From positions 11,057-75,056 of the forward strand of contig DASVBY010000003.1 of NCBI GenBank assembly GCA_036381895.1: a stretch of 64,000 bases of DNA, read 5' to 3'. This DNA comes from JACQFZ01 sp036381895. GTDB taxonomy: Bacteria; Pseudomonadota; Gammaproteobacteria; Acidiferrobacterales; Sulfurifustaceae. Shown one piece after another: positions 54,760 to 62,796 of the stretch (positions are counted from its first letter, which is position 1; each line of letters begins with the position of its first letter). The notes beneath the pieces were generated by a model. That model was not told the origin of the DNA, did not search any database, and was given only the letters and a program-made list of their open reading frames with translations. A program made the translations under genes and the position numbers.

Positions 54760-54861
54760 ATGAACCGCAGCGAGCAGCGCCGCCGCATCGTGATTACCGC
54801 TGTCATACTCGGAGCGGTGGCGCTGCTGTTCTATATCGCTGCGATCGTGAGGTTCCTGTAA
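54760..54861 (+). CDS. 33-residue single-span protein, cytochrome oxidase small assembly-like
   Basis: A very short gene with a basic N-terminus (MNRSEQRRR) and one membrane span (about 10-32, IVITAVILGAVALLFYIAAI). It sits between coxA and ctaG, and its TAA is directly followed by the ctaG ATG. Position and pattern match the small oxidase assembly or stability proteins found in the same place in other proteobacteria. A GTG at 54748 in frame would add four residues. Real by context and composition, but too short to assign firmly. Confidence 0.72.
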   Translation: MNRSEQRRRIVITAVILGAVALLFYIAAIVRFL

Positions 54862-55476
54862 ATGGACGCGACGTCGAGGAAGGCCAGGATACGCCGCACT
54901 GCGACGAAGCTCGGCCTCGTCGCAATGGCGATGTTCGGCTTCGGCTACCTGATGGTGCCGCTCTACGATATCGCCTGCCAGGCGCTCGGCCTCAACGGCA
55001 AGACGGGCCGGGTCGAAGCGGTGGCCGGGGTCATCGATGCCTCGCGTACCATTACAGTCGAGTTCACCGGCCACGCGACCGCGGGACTGCCCTGGGAGTT
55101 CCGGCCGATGACGCGGCGCCTTGAAGTGCACCCGGGCGAAACCGTGGTCGTGAACTATTACGCGCGCAACACCACCGGCGAGACGATCGTCGGGCAGGCG
55201 GTGCCGAGCGTGGCGCCGGCGCGGGCGGCGCCGTACTTCAAGAAAATCGAATGTTTCTGCTTCACGCGGCAGGAGCTGAAGCCGGGCGAAGCGGTGGAAA
55301 TGCCGGTGCGCTTCACGGTCATGCCGGAGATCGCACCGGAGGTCCAGACCATCACGCTTTCGTACGCGTTCTTCAACGCGGACAAGGCGTCGGCGGCGAA
55401 GTACGGCGGCGCCGCGACGCCAGCGACCGAACAGCACGCGCAGGACCGCGTCCACGCCGCCGGCGACAAAGGTTAA
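54862..55476 (+). CDS. ctaG: cytochrome c oxidase copper-assembly protein CtaG (Cox11)
   Basis: 204 residues. One N-terminal membrane span (about 17-38, FGFGYLMVPLYDIACQALGL) and an immunoglobulin-like periplasmic domain with YARNTTGETIVGQAVPSVAP and the copper-binding Cys pair in KKIECFCFTRQELKPGE. It inserts CuB into subunit I. It is directly abutted to the small gene before it. Confidence 0.96.
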   Translation: MDATSRKARIRRTATKLGLVAMAMFGFGYLMVPLYDIACQALGLNGKTGRVEAVAGVIDASRTITVEFTGHATAGLPWEFRPMTRRLEVHPGETVVVNYYARNTTGETIVGQAVPSVAPARAAPYFKKIECFCFTRQELKPGEAVEMPVRFTVMPEIAPEVQTITLSYAFFNADKASAAKYGGAATPATEQHAQDRVHAAGDKG

Positions 55477-55504
55477 CGCGAACTTCTAGACAAGGGGACA
55501 CACC

Positions 55505-56380
55505 ATGGCGTCTTCATCCCACGGTAGCTACTACGTGCCCAATCCGAGCCCCTGGCCGATCGTGACGTCGGCCGGGCTGTTTGCGCTCGCGCTCGGAACC
55601 GCGCTCACGTTCAACGATATCGGCGCCGGGCCGTGGTTCATGCTGCTCGGGGCCATCATCATCATCGCCATGATGGCGAGCTGGTTCGGTCAGGTCATCG
55701 GCGAGAGCGAAGGCGGCTTGTACAACGAGCAGGTGGACCGCTCGTTCCGCTGGGGGATGGCGTGGTTCATTTTCTCCGAGGTCATGTTCTTCGGCGCGTT
55801 CTTCGGCGCACTTTTCTACGTGCGCATGTTCGTCATCGACTGGCTCGGTGCGAGCGATCTCTGGCCGGACTTCGACGCCAGCTGGCCGACGGCCGGCCCG
55901 CAGGGTCCGGTGCCGGTGCCGGGCGAGACGTTGCCGGGTCCGAACCAGTTCACGCCGATGGGCGCCTGGGGGATTCCGGCGCTGAACACGCTGATCCTAC
56001 TCACCTCGGGCGCGACGGTGACGTGGGCGCACTGGGGACTCCTCAAGGACAACCGTGCCCAGCTCATCACGGGTCTGTTCCTGACGGTGGCGCTCGGCAT
56101 CACGTTCCTCGGCTTTCAGGCCTACGAGTACGTGCACGCCTACACCGAGCTCGGCCTGACGCTGCGGACCGGTATCTACGGCTCGACCTTCTTCATGCTG
56201 ACCGGCTTCCACGGCTTCCACGTGACGATCGGCACGATCATGCTCGCGGTCATCCTCGGCCGGTCGCTCAAAGGCCACTTCCGGCCGGATCGCCACTTCG
56301 CGTTCGAAGCGGTCGCGTGGTACTGGCACTTCGTCGACGTGGTGTGGCTGTTCCTGTTCATCTTCGTGTACTGGCTGTAG
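55505..56380 (+). CDS. coxC: cytochrome c oxidase subunit III
   Basis: 291 residues with seven predicted spans. YVPNPSPWPIVTSAGLFAL is the N-terminus, WGMAWFIFSEVMFFGAFFGALFY the Glu-bearing helix, FHGFHVTIGTIML a conserved helix, and HFAFEAVAWYWHFVDVVWLFLFI the C-terminus. It stabilises the oxidase and helps proton entry. A strong terminator follows, ending the coxB-coxC transcript. Confidence 0.97.
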   Translation: MASSSHGSYYVPNPSPWPIVTSAGLFALALGTALTFNDIGAGPWFMLLGAIIIIAMMASWFGQVIGESEGGLYNEQVDRSFRWGMAWFIFSEVMFFGAFFGALFYVRMFVIDWLGASDLWPDFDASWPTAGPQGPVPVPGETLPGPNQFTPMGAWGIPALNTLILLTSGATVTWAHWGLLKDNRAQLITGLFLTVALGITFLGFQAYEYVHAYTELGLTLRTGIYGSTFFMLTGFHGFHVTIGTIMLAVILGRSLKGHFRPDRHFAFEAVAWYWHFVDVVWLFLFIFVYWL

Positions 56381-56403
56381 CGCTGGCAGGAACGAGATCG
56401 AGG

Positions 56404-56431
56404 GGCGCTGCCGCAAGGCAGCGCCTTTTTT
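56404..56431 (+). terminator. rho-independent terminator after coxC
   Basis: The nine-base-pair stem GGCGCTGCC / GGCAGCGCC with loop GCAA is followed by six T, 23 bases after the stop. Confidence 0.92.
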
Positions 56432-56473
56432 CGTTGCGCGCTGCGAATCGTGATCGGCGAGGTGCCGGCCGCG

Positions 56474-56701
56474 CTACCGGACGGGTGCGGGTGAGAGGCC
56501 GTGCGGCTCGATGACGCCGAAATAGAATCCCGCCATCAGCAGCAGGAACAGTGCGAGCGACAGCCCGATGCGCCACGTGAGCGCCTTGGCGAGGCCGGTG
56601 CGGGGGCCGGCCGGTCCGCGGCGGAACAGCAGCACGAGCGCCGAGAACAGACTCGCGAAGATGAGGAGCAGCATCAGGATGATGAAGGACTTGATGAGCA
56701 T
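56474..56701 (-). CDS. DUF2909 twin-transmembrane protein
   Basis: 75 residues, two membrane spans (about 4-26 and 45-64). The beginning MLIKSFIILMLLLIFASLFS and the RTGLAKALTWRIGLSL segment are typical of the short DUF2909 family found in oxidase clusters. Function unknown. It is the only minus-strand gene in the cluster and is divergent from surf1. Confidence 0.88.
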   Translation of the reverse strand: MLIKSFIILMLLLIFASLFSALVLLFRRGPAGPRTGLAKALTWRIGLSLALFLLLMAGFYFGVIEPHGLSPAPVR

Positions 56702-56792
56702 TGATTGTCCCCGGCGGGCGGGCGAATCGGGATTATACTTTAGCGGGCGAGACGGTGCCGCGGCTCTGGGGCGGCGCGACGAGTAAGGCTGG

Positions 56793-57548
56793 ATGACTCC
56801 CTCGAACGAAGGCATGACGCGGCTGAGGACGCTGCTCGTGCCCACGCTGGCGGCGCTCGTGCTCGTGCCGCTGTTTTGCGGCCTTGGCTTCTGGCAGCTC
56901 CGGCGCGCCGAGGAGAAGCAGGCGCTGCAGGCGGAGTACGACCGGCGGGCCGCGGCGCCTCCGGTCACGCTTCACGCCGCACCGGTTGCGGTCGACGAGG
57001 TGCAATACGCGCGCGTGCAGGCGCGCGGCGTGTATGAGACCGAGTACCAGGTGCTCTGGGACAACCGCATTCACAACGGCGTGCCGGGCTACCACGTGCT
57101 GACGCCGTTTCGCATCGAAAACTCCGCCATGCGCGTGCTCGTGAACCGCGGCTGGGTGCCGGCGCCGCCGTCGCGCTCGGAGCTTCCCGACGTCGCCCCC
57201 CCGTCGACGCCCGTCGCCATCAGCGGCACCGCGGTCGTGCCGCGCGTCGATTTCCTGCTCGGCGAGCTCGATCCGCTTACGCGCACGCCGCCGACCGTAT
57301 GGCAGCAGATCGACCTCGAGCGCTACGCGGCGCAGGTCGACTGGCCGCTGCAGCCGATCGTGATCCTGCTCGATCCGGCGAGCCCCGGCGGCTACGTGCG
57401 CGAATGGGCGCGGCTCGATGCCGGCATCGCCGTCCACTGGGGCTACGCTTTCCAGTGGTTCGCGCTCGCCGCGACCGCTGTCGTGGTTTACGGCGTGCTG
57501 GTCGTGCGCTGGCACCGGCGGAACTCGCCGGCACGGGGGCGCACATGA
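56793..57548 (+). CDS. SURF1 family oxidase assembly protein
   Basis: 251 residues. Membrane spans at both ends (about 15-35 and 218-240) enclose a periplasmic domain. GLGFWQLRRAEEKQAL is the SURF1 signature, followed by QVLWDNRIHNGVPGYHVLTPF, VLVNRGWVP and the C-terminal WGYAFQWFALAA. It helps heme a insertion into subunit I. Its stop overlaps the next start (ATGA). Confidence 0.95.
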   Translation: MTPSNEGMTRLRTLLVPTLAALVLVPLFCGLGFWQLRRAEEKQALQAEYDRRAAAPPVTLHAAPVAVDEVQYARVQARGVYETEYQVLWDNRIHNGVPGYHVLTPFRIENSAMRVLVNRGWVPAPPSRSELPDVAPPSTPVAISGTAVVPRVDFLLGELDPLTRTPPTVWQQIDLERYAAQVDWPLQPIVILLDPASPGGYVREWARLDAGIAVHWGYAFQWFALAATAVVVYGVLVVRWHRRNSPARGRT

Positions 57549-58168
57549 GCGGATCGATCGAGGCCAGCCGGCGCCGCCGCGGGCGCTGGGTGATCGTGGC
57601 GCTCGCCGCACTCTTTTTCGCGGGATTCATCGTGGCCTTCGTCCTCGTGCAGAGCGGCTGGCGGCCGAGCGCGACGAAGAATTACGGTGAGCTGGTGCAG
57701 CCGCCGCGGCCGCTGCACGCCGCCGACGGCCTGACGGATCTTGCCGGCGCCGCCGCGGATGCGGGCCTGTTCCAGGGCAAATGGACCTTCGTCTATTTCG
57801 GTCCGGCCGCATGCGGCGAGGTCTGCCGCGACAATCTCTACAAAATGCGCCAGGTGACGCTCGCCCAGGGCACGGAGGCGTACCGGGTGCAGCGCGTGTT
57901 CGTGCTCACCGATGCCCGGGAGCTCGAGGGCTTGCGGGCGCTGCTCGCCGCACATCCGGGCCTGCGGGTGCTGCACGGGCCGGACGCGGCGGTGCGCGCG
58001 CTCGCCGCGCAGTTCGCGCTGCCCGGGGCGAACCCGCTCGACGGCTCGAATCGGCTATATCTCGTCGACCCGCTCGGCAATCTCATGATGTCCTACCCCG
58101 CCGGCGCGGACCCGCGCGGCATCAACAAGGATCTCAAGCTGCTTCTGCGGGCGTCGCAGGTGGGCTGA
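57545..58168 (+). CDS. membrane-anchored SCO-like thioredoxin-fold protein
   Basis: 207 residues. One N-terminal span (about 17-40) precedes a thioredoxin-fold domain (FQGKWTFVYFGPAACGEVC, DNLYKMRQVTLAQG). It has the CxxxC pair of SCO proteins, but the later copper-binding His is replaced (YLVDPLGNLMMSYP has Asp in the equivalent place), so it may act as a thiol reductase for the oxidase copper sites rather than as a copper donor. It is translationally coupled to surf1 and adjacent to ctaA. Confidence 0.85.
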   Translation: MSGSIEASRRRRGRWVIVALAALFFAGFIVAFVLVQSGWRPSATKNYGELVQPPRPLHAADGLTDLAGAAADAGLFQGKWTFVYFGPAACGEVCRDNLYKMRQVTLAQGTEAYRVQRVFVLTDARELEGLRALLAAHPGLRVLHGPDAAVRALAAQFALPGANPLDGSNRLYLVDPLGNLMMSYPAGADPRGINKDLKLLLRASQVG

Positions 58169-58169
58169 T

Positions 58170-59171
58170 ATGCGGAGCGACAGCCGGCCAGCGCTGTTCT
58201 TCCGCACGGCCGTCGCCGCCGTGGTGTTCGCGCTCGCCGCCGCGATCTTCGGCGCCTACGTGCGCCTGTCCGACGCCGCCCTCGGCTGTCCCGACGGCCC
58301 GGCGTGCAGCGCCCGTGCCGCGGCGCCCGCCGCGGTGCGGGCCTCCTTTGGCCCGAGCGCGAGCGAGCGCGCGTGGAAGGAAACGATCACGCGCTACATC
58401 GCCGGCACGCTCGGGCTGCTGCTCATGCGCCTCGCCGTGCTCGGGTGGCAGCTGCGCCGCCGGTCGGGCCAGCAGGTGATCATTCCGGCCGCGACCCTGC
58501 TGCTCGTGCTCGGGCTCACCGTCGTCGGCATCGCGACGATCGACATGCAGCACAAGCCGCTCGTGATGATGATCCAGTTCCTCGGCGCGATCCTGGTCGC
58601 GACGCTGCTCTGGTGGGTGGTGCTGCGCGAGCAGCGGCTCTTCCGCTCCGTTCATCCGACGCCGGTGGCGCGGCGTCTGAGATGGCGCGCGCTCGTTGCG
58701 CTCGCTGTGGCCCTGTTCGCGACCGCGCTCGGCGGCTGGTCTATGACCAACCACGCGGCGCTCGCCTGCCCCGATTTCCCGACCTGCCAGGGCGAGTACC
58801 TGCCGCCGGCCGACTACGCCGAGGGGATGCTGCGCTGGGCGCACGAAGGCTTCGCCTACGACCGCGCATCGCTCGATCTCGGCGCGACCACCGCGATCCA
58901 CGTGGCTCATCGCGCCGCTGCGCTGATCGCGCTGCTCTACGTCGGGTGGTTCGCACTGCACCTGCTGCGCGTCGGGGTGCAGCAGAACGTCTGCCGCTAT
59001 GGCTTGTTGCTGCTCCTGATGCTATCGTTCACCCTTGCGTTCGGCGTCATGGAGGCCGTGAGCGGGCTCTCGCTCACGACCGCAGTCGCGCATAGCGCCG
59101 TCGCCGTCCTGCTGCTCCTGACTCTGGTTACGATCTATCACGTCCTGCGCCCGCCGCGTAACGCCAAATGA
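58170..59171 (+). CDS. ctaA: heme A synthase CtaA/COX15 family, N-terminal His ligands missing
   Basis: 333 residues with eight predicted spans in two homologous halves. Cys pairs C40/C46 and C200/C206 sit in the periplasmic loops. The C-terminal half keeps its heme ligands (AIHVAHRAAAL, His247, and TTAVAHSAVAV, His308). In the N-terminal half the usual HR is TR (KETITRYIAG, Thr74) and the second His is Gln (MMIQFLGA, Gln136), while the Glu of the E-x-x-H motif remains (Glu71). It oxidises heme O to heme A; the loss may mean a single-heme enzyme. Its stop overlaps the ctaB start. Confidence 0.88.
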   Translation: MRSDSRPALFFRTAVAAVVFALAAAIFGAYVRLSDAALGCPDGPACSARAAAPAAVRASFGPSASERAWKETITRYIAGTLGLLLMRLAVLGWQLRRRSGQQVIIPAATLLLVLGLTVVGIATIDMQHKPLVMMIQFLGAILVATLLWWVVLREQRLFRSVHPTPVARRLRWRALVALAVALFATALGGWSMTNHAALACPDFPTCQGEYLPPADYAEGMLRWAHEGFAYDRASLDLGATTAIHVAHRAAALIALLYVGWFALHLLRVGVQQNVCRYGLLLLLMLSFTLAFGVMEAVSGLSLTTAVAHSAVAVLLLLTLVTIYHVLRPPRNAK

Positions 59172-60115
59172 AGACATCGTCGCCTACTACTGCCCGCACC
59201 GGCGCCCGTACCCGCGATCTGCGCGCGCTCGCGCGCGAATACTTCGAGCTCACCAAGCCGCGCGTCGTGGCGCTCATCGTTTTCACCGCCGTGGTCGGCA
59301 TGTTCCTGTCGACGCCGGGCTTCCTGCCGGTCGGAACCTCGCTGCTCGCCACCCTCGGCATCGCGCTCGCCGCCGGTTCCGCCGCCGCCTTCAACCACGT
59401 GCTCGACCGCCGTGCGGATGCCGTGATGGCGCGCACCCGCGCGCGCCCGCTCCCCACGGGCCAGGTGACGACGCGGGCGGCGGTCGTGTTCGCGTCGGTG
59501 CTCGGCGTGCTGTCGATGGCGGTGCTCGCGTTCGGCGTGAACGGCCTCACGGCCGTGCTCACGTTCGCGTCGCTCATCGGCTATTCGGTGGTCTACACGG
59601 TCTACCTCAAGCACGCGACCCCGCAGAACATCGTCATCGGCGGCGCCGCGGGCGCCGCGCCGCCGGTGCTCGGCTGGGCCGCGATCACCGGCGAAGTCGC
59701 GCCCGAAGCGCTGCTCCTTTTTCTGATCATCTTCGTGTGGACGCCGCCGCATTTCTGGGCGCTCGCGCTCTACCGGCGCGAGGAGTACGCGAAGGTGAGC
59801 ATCCCGATGCTGCCGGTGACGCACGGTCCGGAATTCACTCGCCTGCAGGTGCTGCTCTACACGATCCTGCTCGCGGCCGTGACGCTGCTGCCGTTCGCGA
59901 CGCGCATGAGCGGCACGCTCTACCTGCTCGGGGTGCTGCCGCTCAATGCGCTGTTCCTGCGCTACGCCTGGCGGCTCTATCGCGACTACAGCGACGCGCT
60001 CGCGCGCCGCACGTTCCGGTACTCGGTGCACTATCTGGCGCTGCTCTTCGCGCTGCTGCTCGTCGATCACTACACGATCCCCATCCGCGAAGCGCTCCAG
60101 TCCGCCCTCTACTGA
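59168..60115 (+). CDS. ctaB: protoheme IX farnesyltransferase (heme O synthase)
   Basis: 315 residues, eight to nine predicted spans, UbiA family. The substrate motif NHVLDRRADAVMARTRARPLP is the Asp-rich site for farnesyl diphosphate, and WTPPHFWALALYRREEYAKV the second. It makes heme O from heme B, the substrate for CtaA. It starts with ATGA overlapping ctaA. Confidence 0.96.
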   Translation: MKTSSPTTARTGARTRDLRALAREYFELTKPRVVALIVFTAVVGMFLSTPGFLPVGTSLLATLGIALAAGSAAAFNHVLDRRADAVMARTRARPLPTGQVTTRAAVVFASVLGVLSMAVLAFGVNGLTAVLTFASLIGYSVVYTVYLKHATPQNIVIGGAAGAAPPVLGWAAITGEVAPEALLLFLIIFVWTPPHFWALALYRREEYAKVSIPMLPVTHGPEFTRLQVLLYTILLAAVTLLPFATRMSGTLYLLGVLPLNALFLRYAWRLYRDYSDALARRTFRYSVHYLALLFALLLVDHYTIPIREALQSALY

Positions 60116-60125
60116 GCGCGCCGCC

Positions 60126-60746
60126 GTGGCCCGGTCGACCCGTGTGCTGCTGGCGTGCCTGATGACGCTCGCCGCCGCATGTACGCCGTCGGCGCCGACC
60201 TTCAAAGGCGCCGACGTCACCGGAGCCGAATGGGGCGGCGACCTGACGCTGACGGCGCATACCGGCGTGCGCGCCTCGACCGCCGATTTCCGCGGCCGGG
60301 TCCTCGTCGTCTTCTTCGGCTACGTCAACTGCCCCGACATCTGCGGCCCGACGCTCGCGAAGCTTGCGGGCCTGCGGGACGCGCTCGGCCCCGTCGCCGA
60401 TCGGCTGCAGGTGGTGTTCGTGACGGTCGATCCCGCGCGCGACGGGCCGGCCGAGCTCGCCCAGTTCCTCTCGAGGTTCGATGCCAGCTTCGTGGGGTTG
60501 ACCGGCTCCGCGGAGGAGATCGTCGCGGCGGCGCGCGAGTACCGGGTGGTGATGTCGCCGGCGCCCGCGCCGCACGGGCACGCGGACCACGCAGCCGCCG
60601 CGAGCCGCCCGCTCGTGCCCATCGATCACACGGGCACCATGTTCGTGAAGGATCCGGCGGGGAAGCTGCGCCTGCTCTGGAAGAGCGACACGACGGTCGC
60701 CGACATGCTTCACGACGTCCGCCTGCTCCTCGGCCAGGCGGCATGA
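60126..60746 (+). CDS. SCO1/SenC copper-delivery lipoprotein
   Basis: 206 residues from a GTG at 60126. A lipoprotein signal (VLLACLMTLAAAC, lipobox LAAAC) precedes the thioredoxin-like domain with GRVLVVFFGYVNCPDICGPT (CxxxC copper site), VTVDPARDGPAELAQFLSRF and VPIDHTGTMFV (the third copper ligand His). It delivers copper to CuA of subunit II. A His-rich insert (PHGHADHAAA) before the last motif could add metal binding. Confidence 0.92.
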   Translation: MARSTRVLLACLMTLAAACTPSAPTFKGADVTGAEWGGDLTLTAHTGVRASTADFRGRVLVVFFGYVNCPDICGPTLAKLAGLRDALGPVADRLQVVFVTVDPARDGPAELAQFLSRFDASFVGLTGSAEEIVAAAREYRVVMSPAPAPHGHADHAAAASRPLVPIDHTGTMFVKDPAGKLRLLWKSDTTVADMLHDVRLLLGQAA

Positions 60747-60785
60747 GATCGCCTCCCGCCGTCCAGTAGCGGCCGGCGCGCGGCG

Positions 60786-61196
60786 CTATGGCGATCCCGC
60801 CGTGGTGAGCCGGTCCACGATCAGGCCGTAGAAGGCGTCGGCTCCCGTGAACAGCCACCCGAGGTGCGTGTCGCAGCCGCGGCAGTAGGCGACTTGCCAG
60901 GCGTAGCCGCTGAACCAGGTGTGCTCGAGTGTAGGTGCCCCGTCGGCTGCGCAGCCGGGCGCCGTGCGAAAGCAGCCGATGCGGAACGTGATGCCGTACG
61001 GGTTGGTGCAGGTGTGCGTGTGCCCCCCATTGATCGCGATGCGTTCGCGTTCGTCGGAGATCGGGTAGCGGCAGCGCGCGCAGTAGAGGCGCTGCGCGCG
61101 CTCGCGCGCACGCTCGGTGCGCCCCGCAGCCGCGCGTTCGCGCGCCTTGGCGTCGGTGGGATCGAAGAACAGCAGCGGCGAGAGCGCTACGTCCAT
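60786..61196 (-). CDS. cereblon-type CULT domain protein
   Basis: 136 residues. After a charged, Ala/Arg-rich N-terminus (about 1-35) the rest is a CULT domain, the thalidomide-binding fold of cereblon. The zinc cysteines C39/C42 (CARC) and C105/C108 (CRGC) are present. The tri-tryptophan cage is intact at W94, W100 and W114, with His92 before it: EHTWFSGYAWQVAYCRGCDT, then HLGWLFTG. As I recall the human cereblon sequence, this stretch is nearly superimposable. Known bacterial examples are small and of unknown native ligand. It lies 15 bases after the HerA-like ATPase stop on the same strand, so it is probably co-transcribed with it. Confidence 0.88.
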   Translation of the reverse strand: MDVALSPLLFFDPTDAKARERAAAGRTERARERAQRLYCARCRYPISDERERIAINGGHTHTCTNPYGITFRIGCFRTAPGCAADGAPTLEHTWFSGYAWQVAYCRGCDTHLGWLFTGADAFYGLIVDRLTTAGSP

Positions 61197-61211
61197 GTGC
61201 CGGCCCGCCCG

Positions 61212-62666
61212 TCAGCGCCGCCCGCCGAGGAGCGAGCCGAGGACGCCGCGGATCAGCTGGCGCCCGATCTGGCTGCCGATCGCACGAGCGGCGCTCTTCA
61301 CCAGCGCTTCGGCCGCGCTTTCGCGGCGCCGCCCGCCGGAGGCGCCGCGCGGCCGTTCGCTCCGGGCCGCTTCGACGGGCGGCAGCTCGACCGCGGCGCG
61401 CTTCTTCAGGATTTCATAGGCCGATTCGCGGTCCATCGCCTTCTCGTAACGGCCGTAGAGCGGCGAGCGTTCGATCACCGCGCGGCGTTCGGCCGGGGAG
61501 GCGGGGCCGATGCGGCTCTCGGGCGGGGCGATGAAGGCGCGCTCGACCGGCGTGGGGATGCCCTTTTCGTCGAGCGTCGACACGAGTGCCTCTCCGACGC
61601 CCAATTCCCCGATGACATCGGCGACCTTGAGCGCGGGGTTCGCGCGGAAGGTCTCGGCCGCCGCGCGCACCGCTTTCTGGTCCTTGGGCGTGAACGCCCG
61701 CAGCGCGTGCTGCACGCGGTTGCCGAGTTGACCGAGCACCTCCTGCGGCAGATCGAGCGGGTTCTGCGTCACGAAATAAACGCCCACGCCCTTCGAGCGC
61801 ACGAGCCGCACCACCTGCTCGATCTTCTCGCGCAACGCCGCCGGCGCCTCGTCGAACAGGAGGTGCGCCTCGTCGAAGAAGAAGACGAGCTTTGGCTTCT
61901 CCGGATCGCCGACCTCGGGCAGGCGCTCGAAGAGCTCGGCGAGGAGCCACAGCAGGAACACCGAGTACACCTTCGGCGAGTGCATGAGCTTGTCGGCCGC
62001 GAGCAGGTTGATGACGCCGCGGCCGTCCTCGGCCGTCTGCATCAGATCGTGCAGGTCGAGCGCCGGCTCGCCGAACAGCCGCTCGCCGCCCTGCTGCTCG
62101 AGCGCGAGCAGCGCGCGCTGGATCGCGCCGATCGACGCCATGGAGATGTTGCCGTACTCGGCGGTGAAGCGCTTTGCGTTCTCGCCCGCGAACTGGACGA
62201 GCGCGCGCAAATCCTTGAGATCGAGCAGCAGCCAGCCGTTGTCGTCGGCGATCTCGAAGAGGGCGCCGAGCACGCCCGACTGCGTCTCGTTCAGGCCGAG
62301 CAGCCGCGCGAGGAGCAGCGGGCCCATTTCGGTGATCGTGGTGCGCGCCGGGTGGCCCTGCTCGCCGTACACGTCCCAGAAGCGGACCGGATATCCCCGG
62401 AACGCGTGCCCCGGAGCGGCGTAGCGCTTGATCCGCTGCTCGAGCTTCGGGTTCGGCGTGCCCGGCTGGGAGATGCCCGACAGGTCGCCCTTCACGTCGG
62501 CGGCGAAGACCGGGACGCCGATGCGCGAGAAGCCTTCCGCGAGCACCTGGAGCGTCACCGTCTTGCCGGTTCCGGTGGCGCCGGCGATCAGGCCGTGGCG
62601 GTTCGCCATGCGCGGCAGCAGCTGAACGGGCTGTGCCGCCCTGCCGAGGTGAATCGGTTCGGTCAT
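61212..62666 (-). CDS. HerA/DUF853 family ATPase
   Basis: 484 residues. Walker A is GLIAGATGTGKTVTLQVLAEG, Walker B LVFFFDEAHLLFDEAPAAL, followed by VYFVTQNPLDLPQEVLGQLG and the arginine-finger-like region. This is the DUF853/YjgR group of HerA-like helicases. The C-terminal tail is Arg/Ala rich and ends RQLIRGVLGSLLGGRR. Its role is unclear (DNA translocation or repair suggested for relatives). I set the ATG at 62666, with GGAAGGCGG upstream; the frame is open 25 codons more. Confidence 0.92.
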   Translation of the reverse strand: MTEPIHLGRAAQPVQLLPRMANRHGLIAGATGTGKTVTLQVLAEGFSRIGVPVFAADVKGDLSGISQPGTPNPKLEQRIKRYAAPGHAFRGYPVRFWDVYGEQGHPARTTITEMGPLLLARLLGLNETQSGVLGALFEIADDNGWLLLDLKDLRALVQFAGENAKRFTAEYGNISMASIGAIQRALLALEQQGGERLFGEPALDLHDLMQTAEDGRGVINLLAADKLMHSPKVYSVFLLWLLAELFERLPEVGDPEKPKLVFFFDEAHLLFDEAPAALREKIEQVVRLVRSKGVGVYFVTQNPLDLPQEVLGQLGNRVQHALRAFTPKDQKAVRAAAETFRANPALKVADVIGELGVGEALVSTLDEKGIPTPVERAFIAPPESRIGPASPAERRAVIERSPLYGRYEKAMDRESAYEILKKRAAVELPPVEAARSERPRGASGGRRRESAAEALVKSAARAIGSQIGRQLIRGVLGSLLGGRR

Positions 62667-62796
62667 CGTGCCGCCTTCCGCGGAGTGTCGCAGCGCGAGG
62701 TGCTCGTCCGGCCAGTATACGGGCCCGCCCGCCGCAGGCAATTCGCGGAGCTACGGGTGGCGTGCGTTTTCGGCTAGACTCCCGCCCGGACTCGCA

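Noticed and set aside
52873..55455. 860-codon minus-strand open frame opposite coxA and ctaG
   Set aside because: Shadow of the conserved oxidase genes; composition is His/Arg/Asp repeats without any domain.
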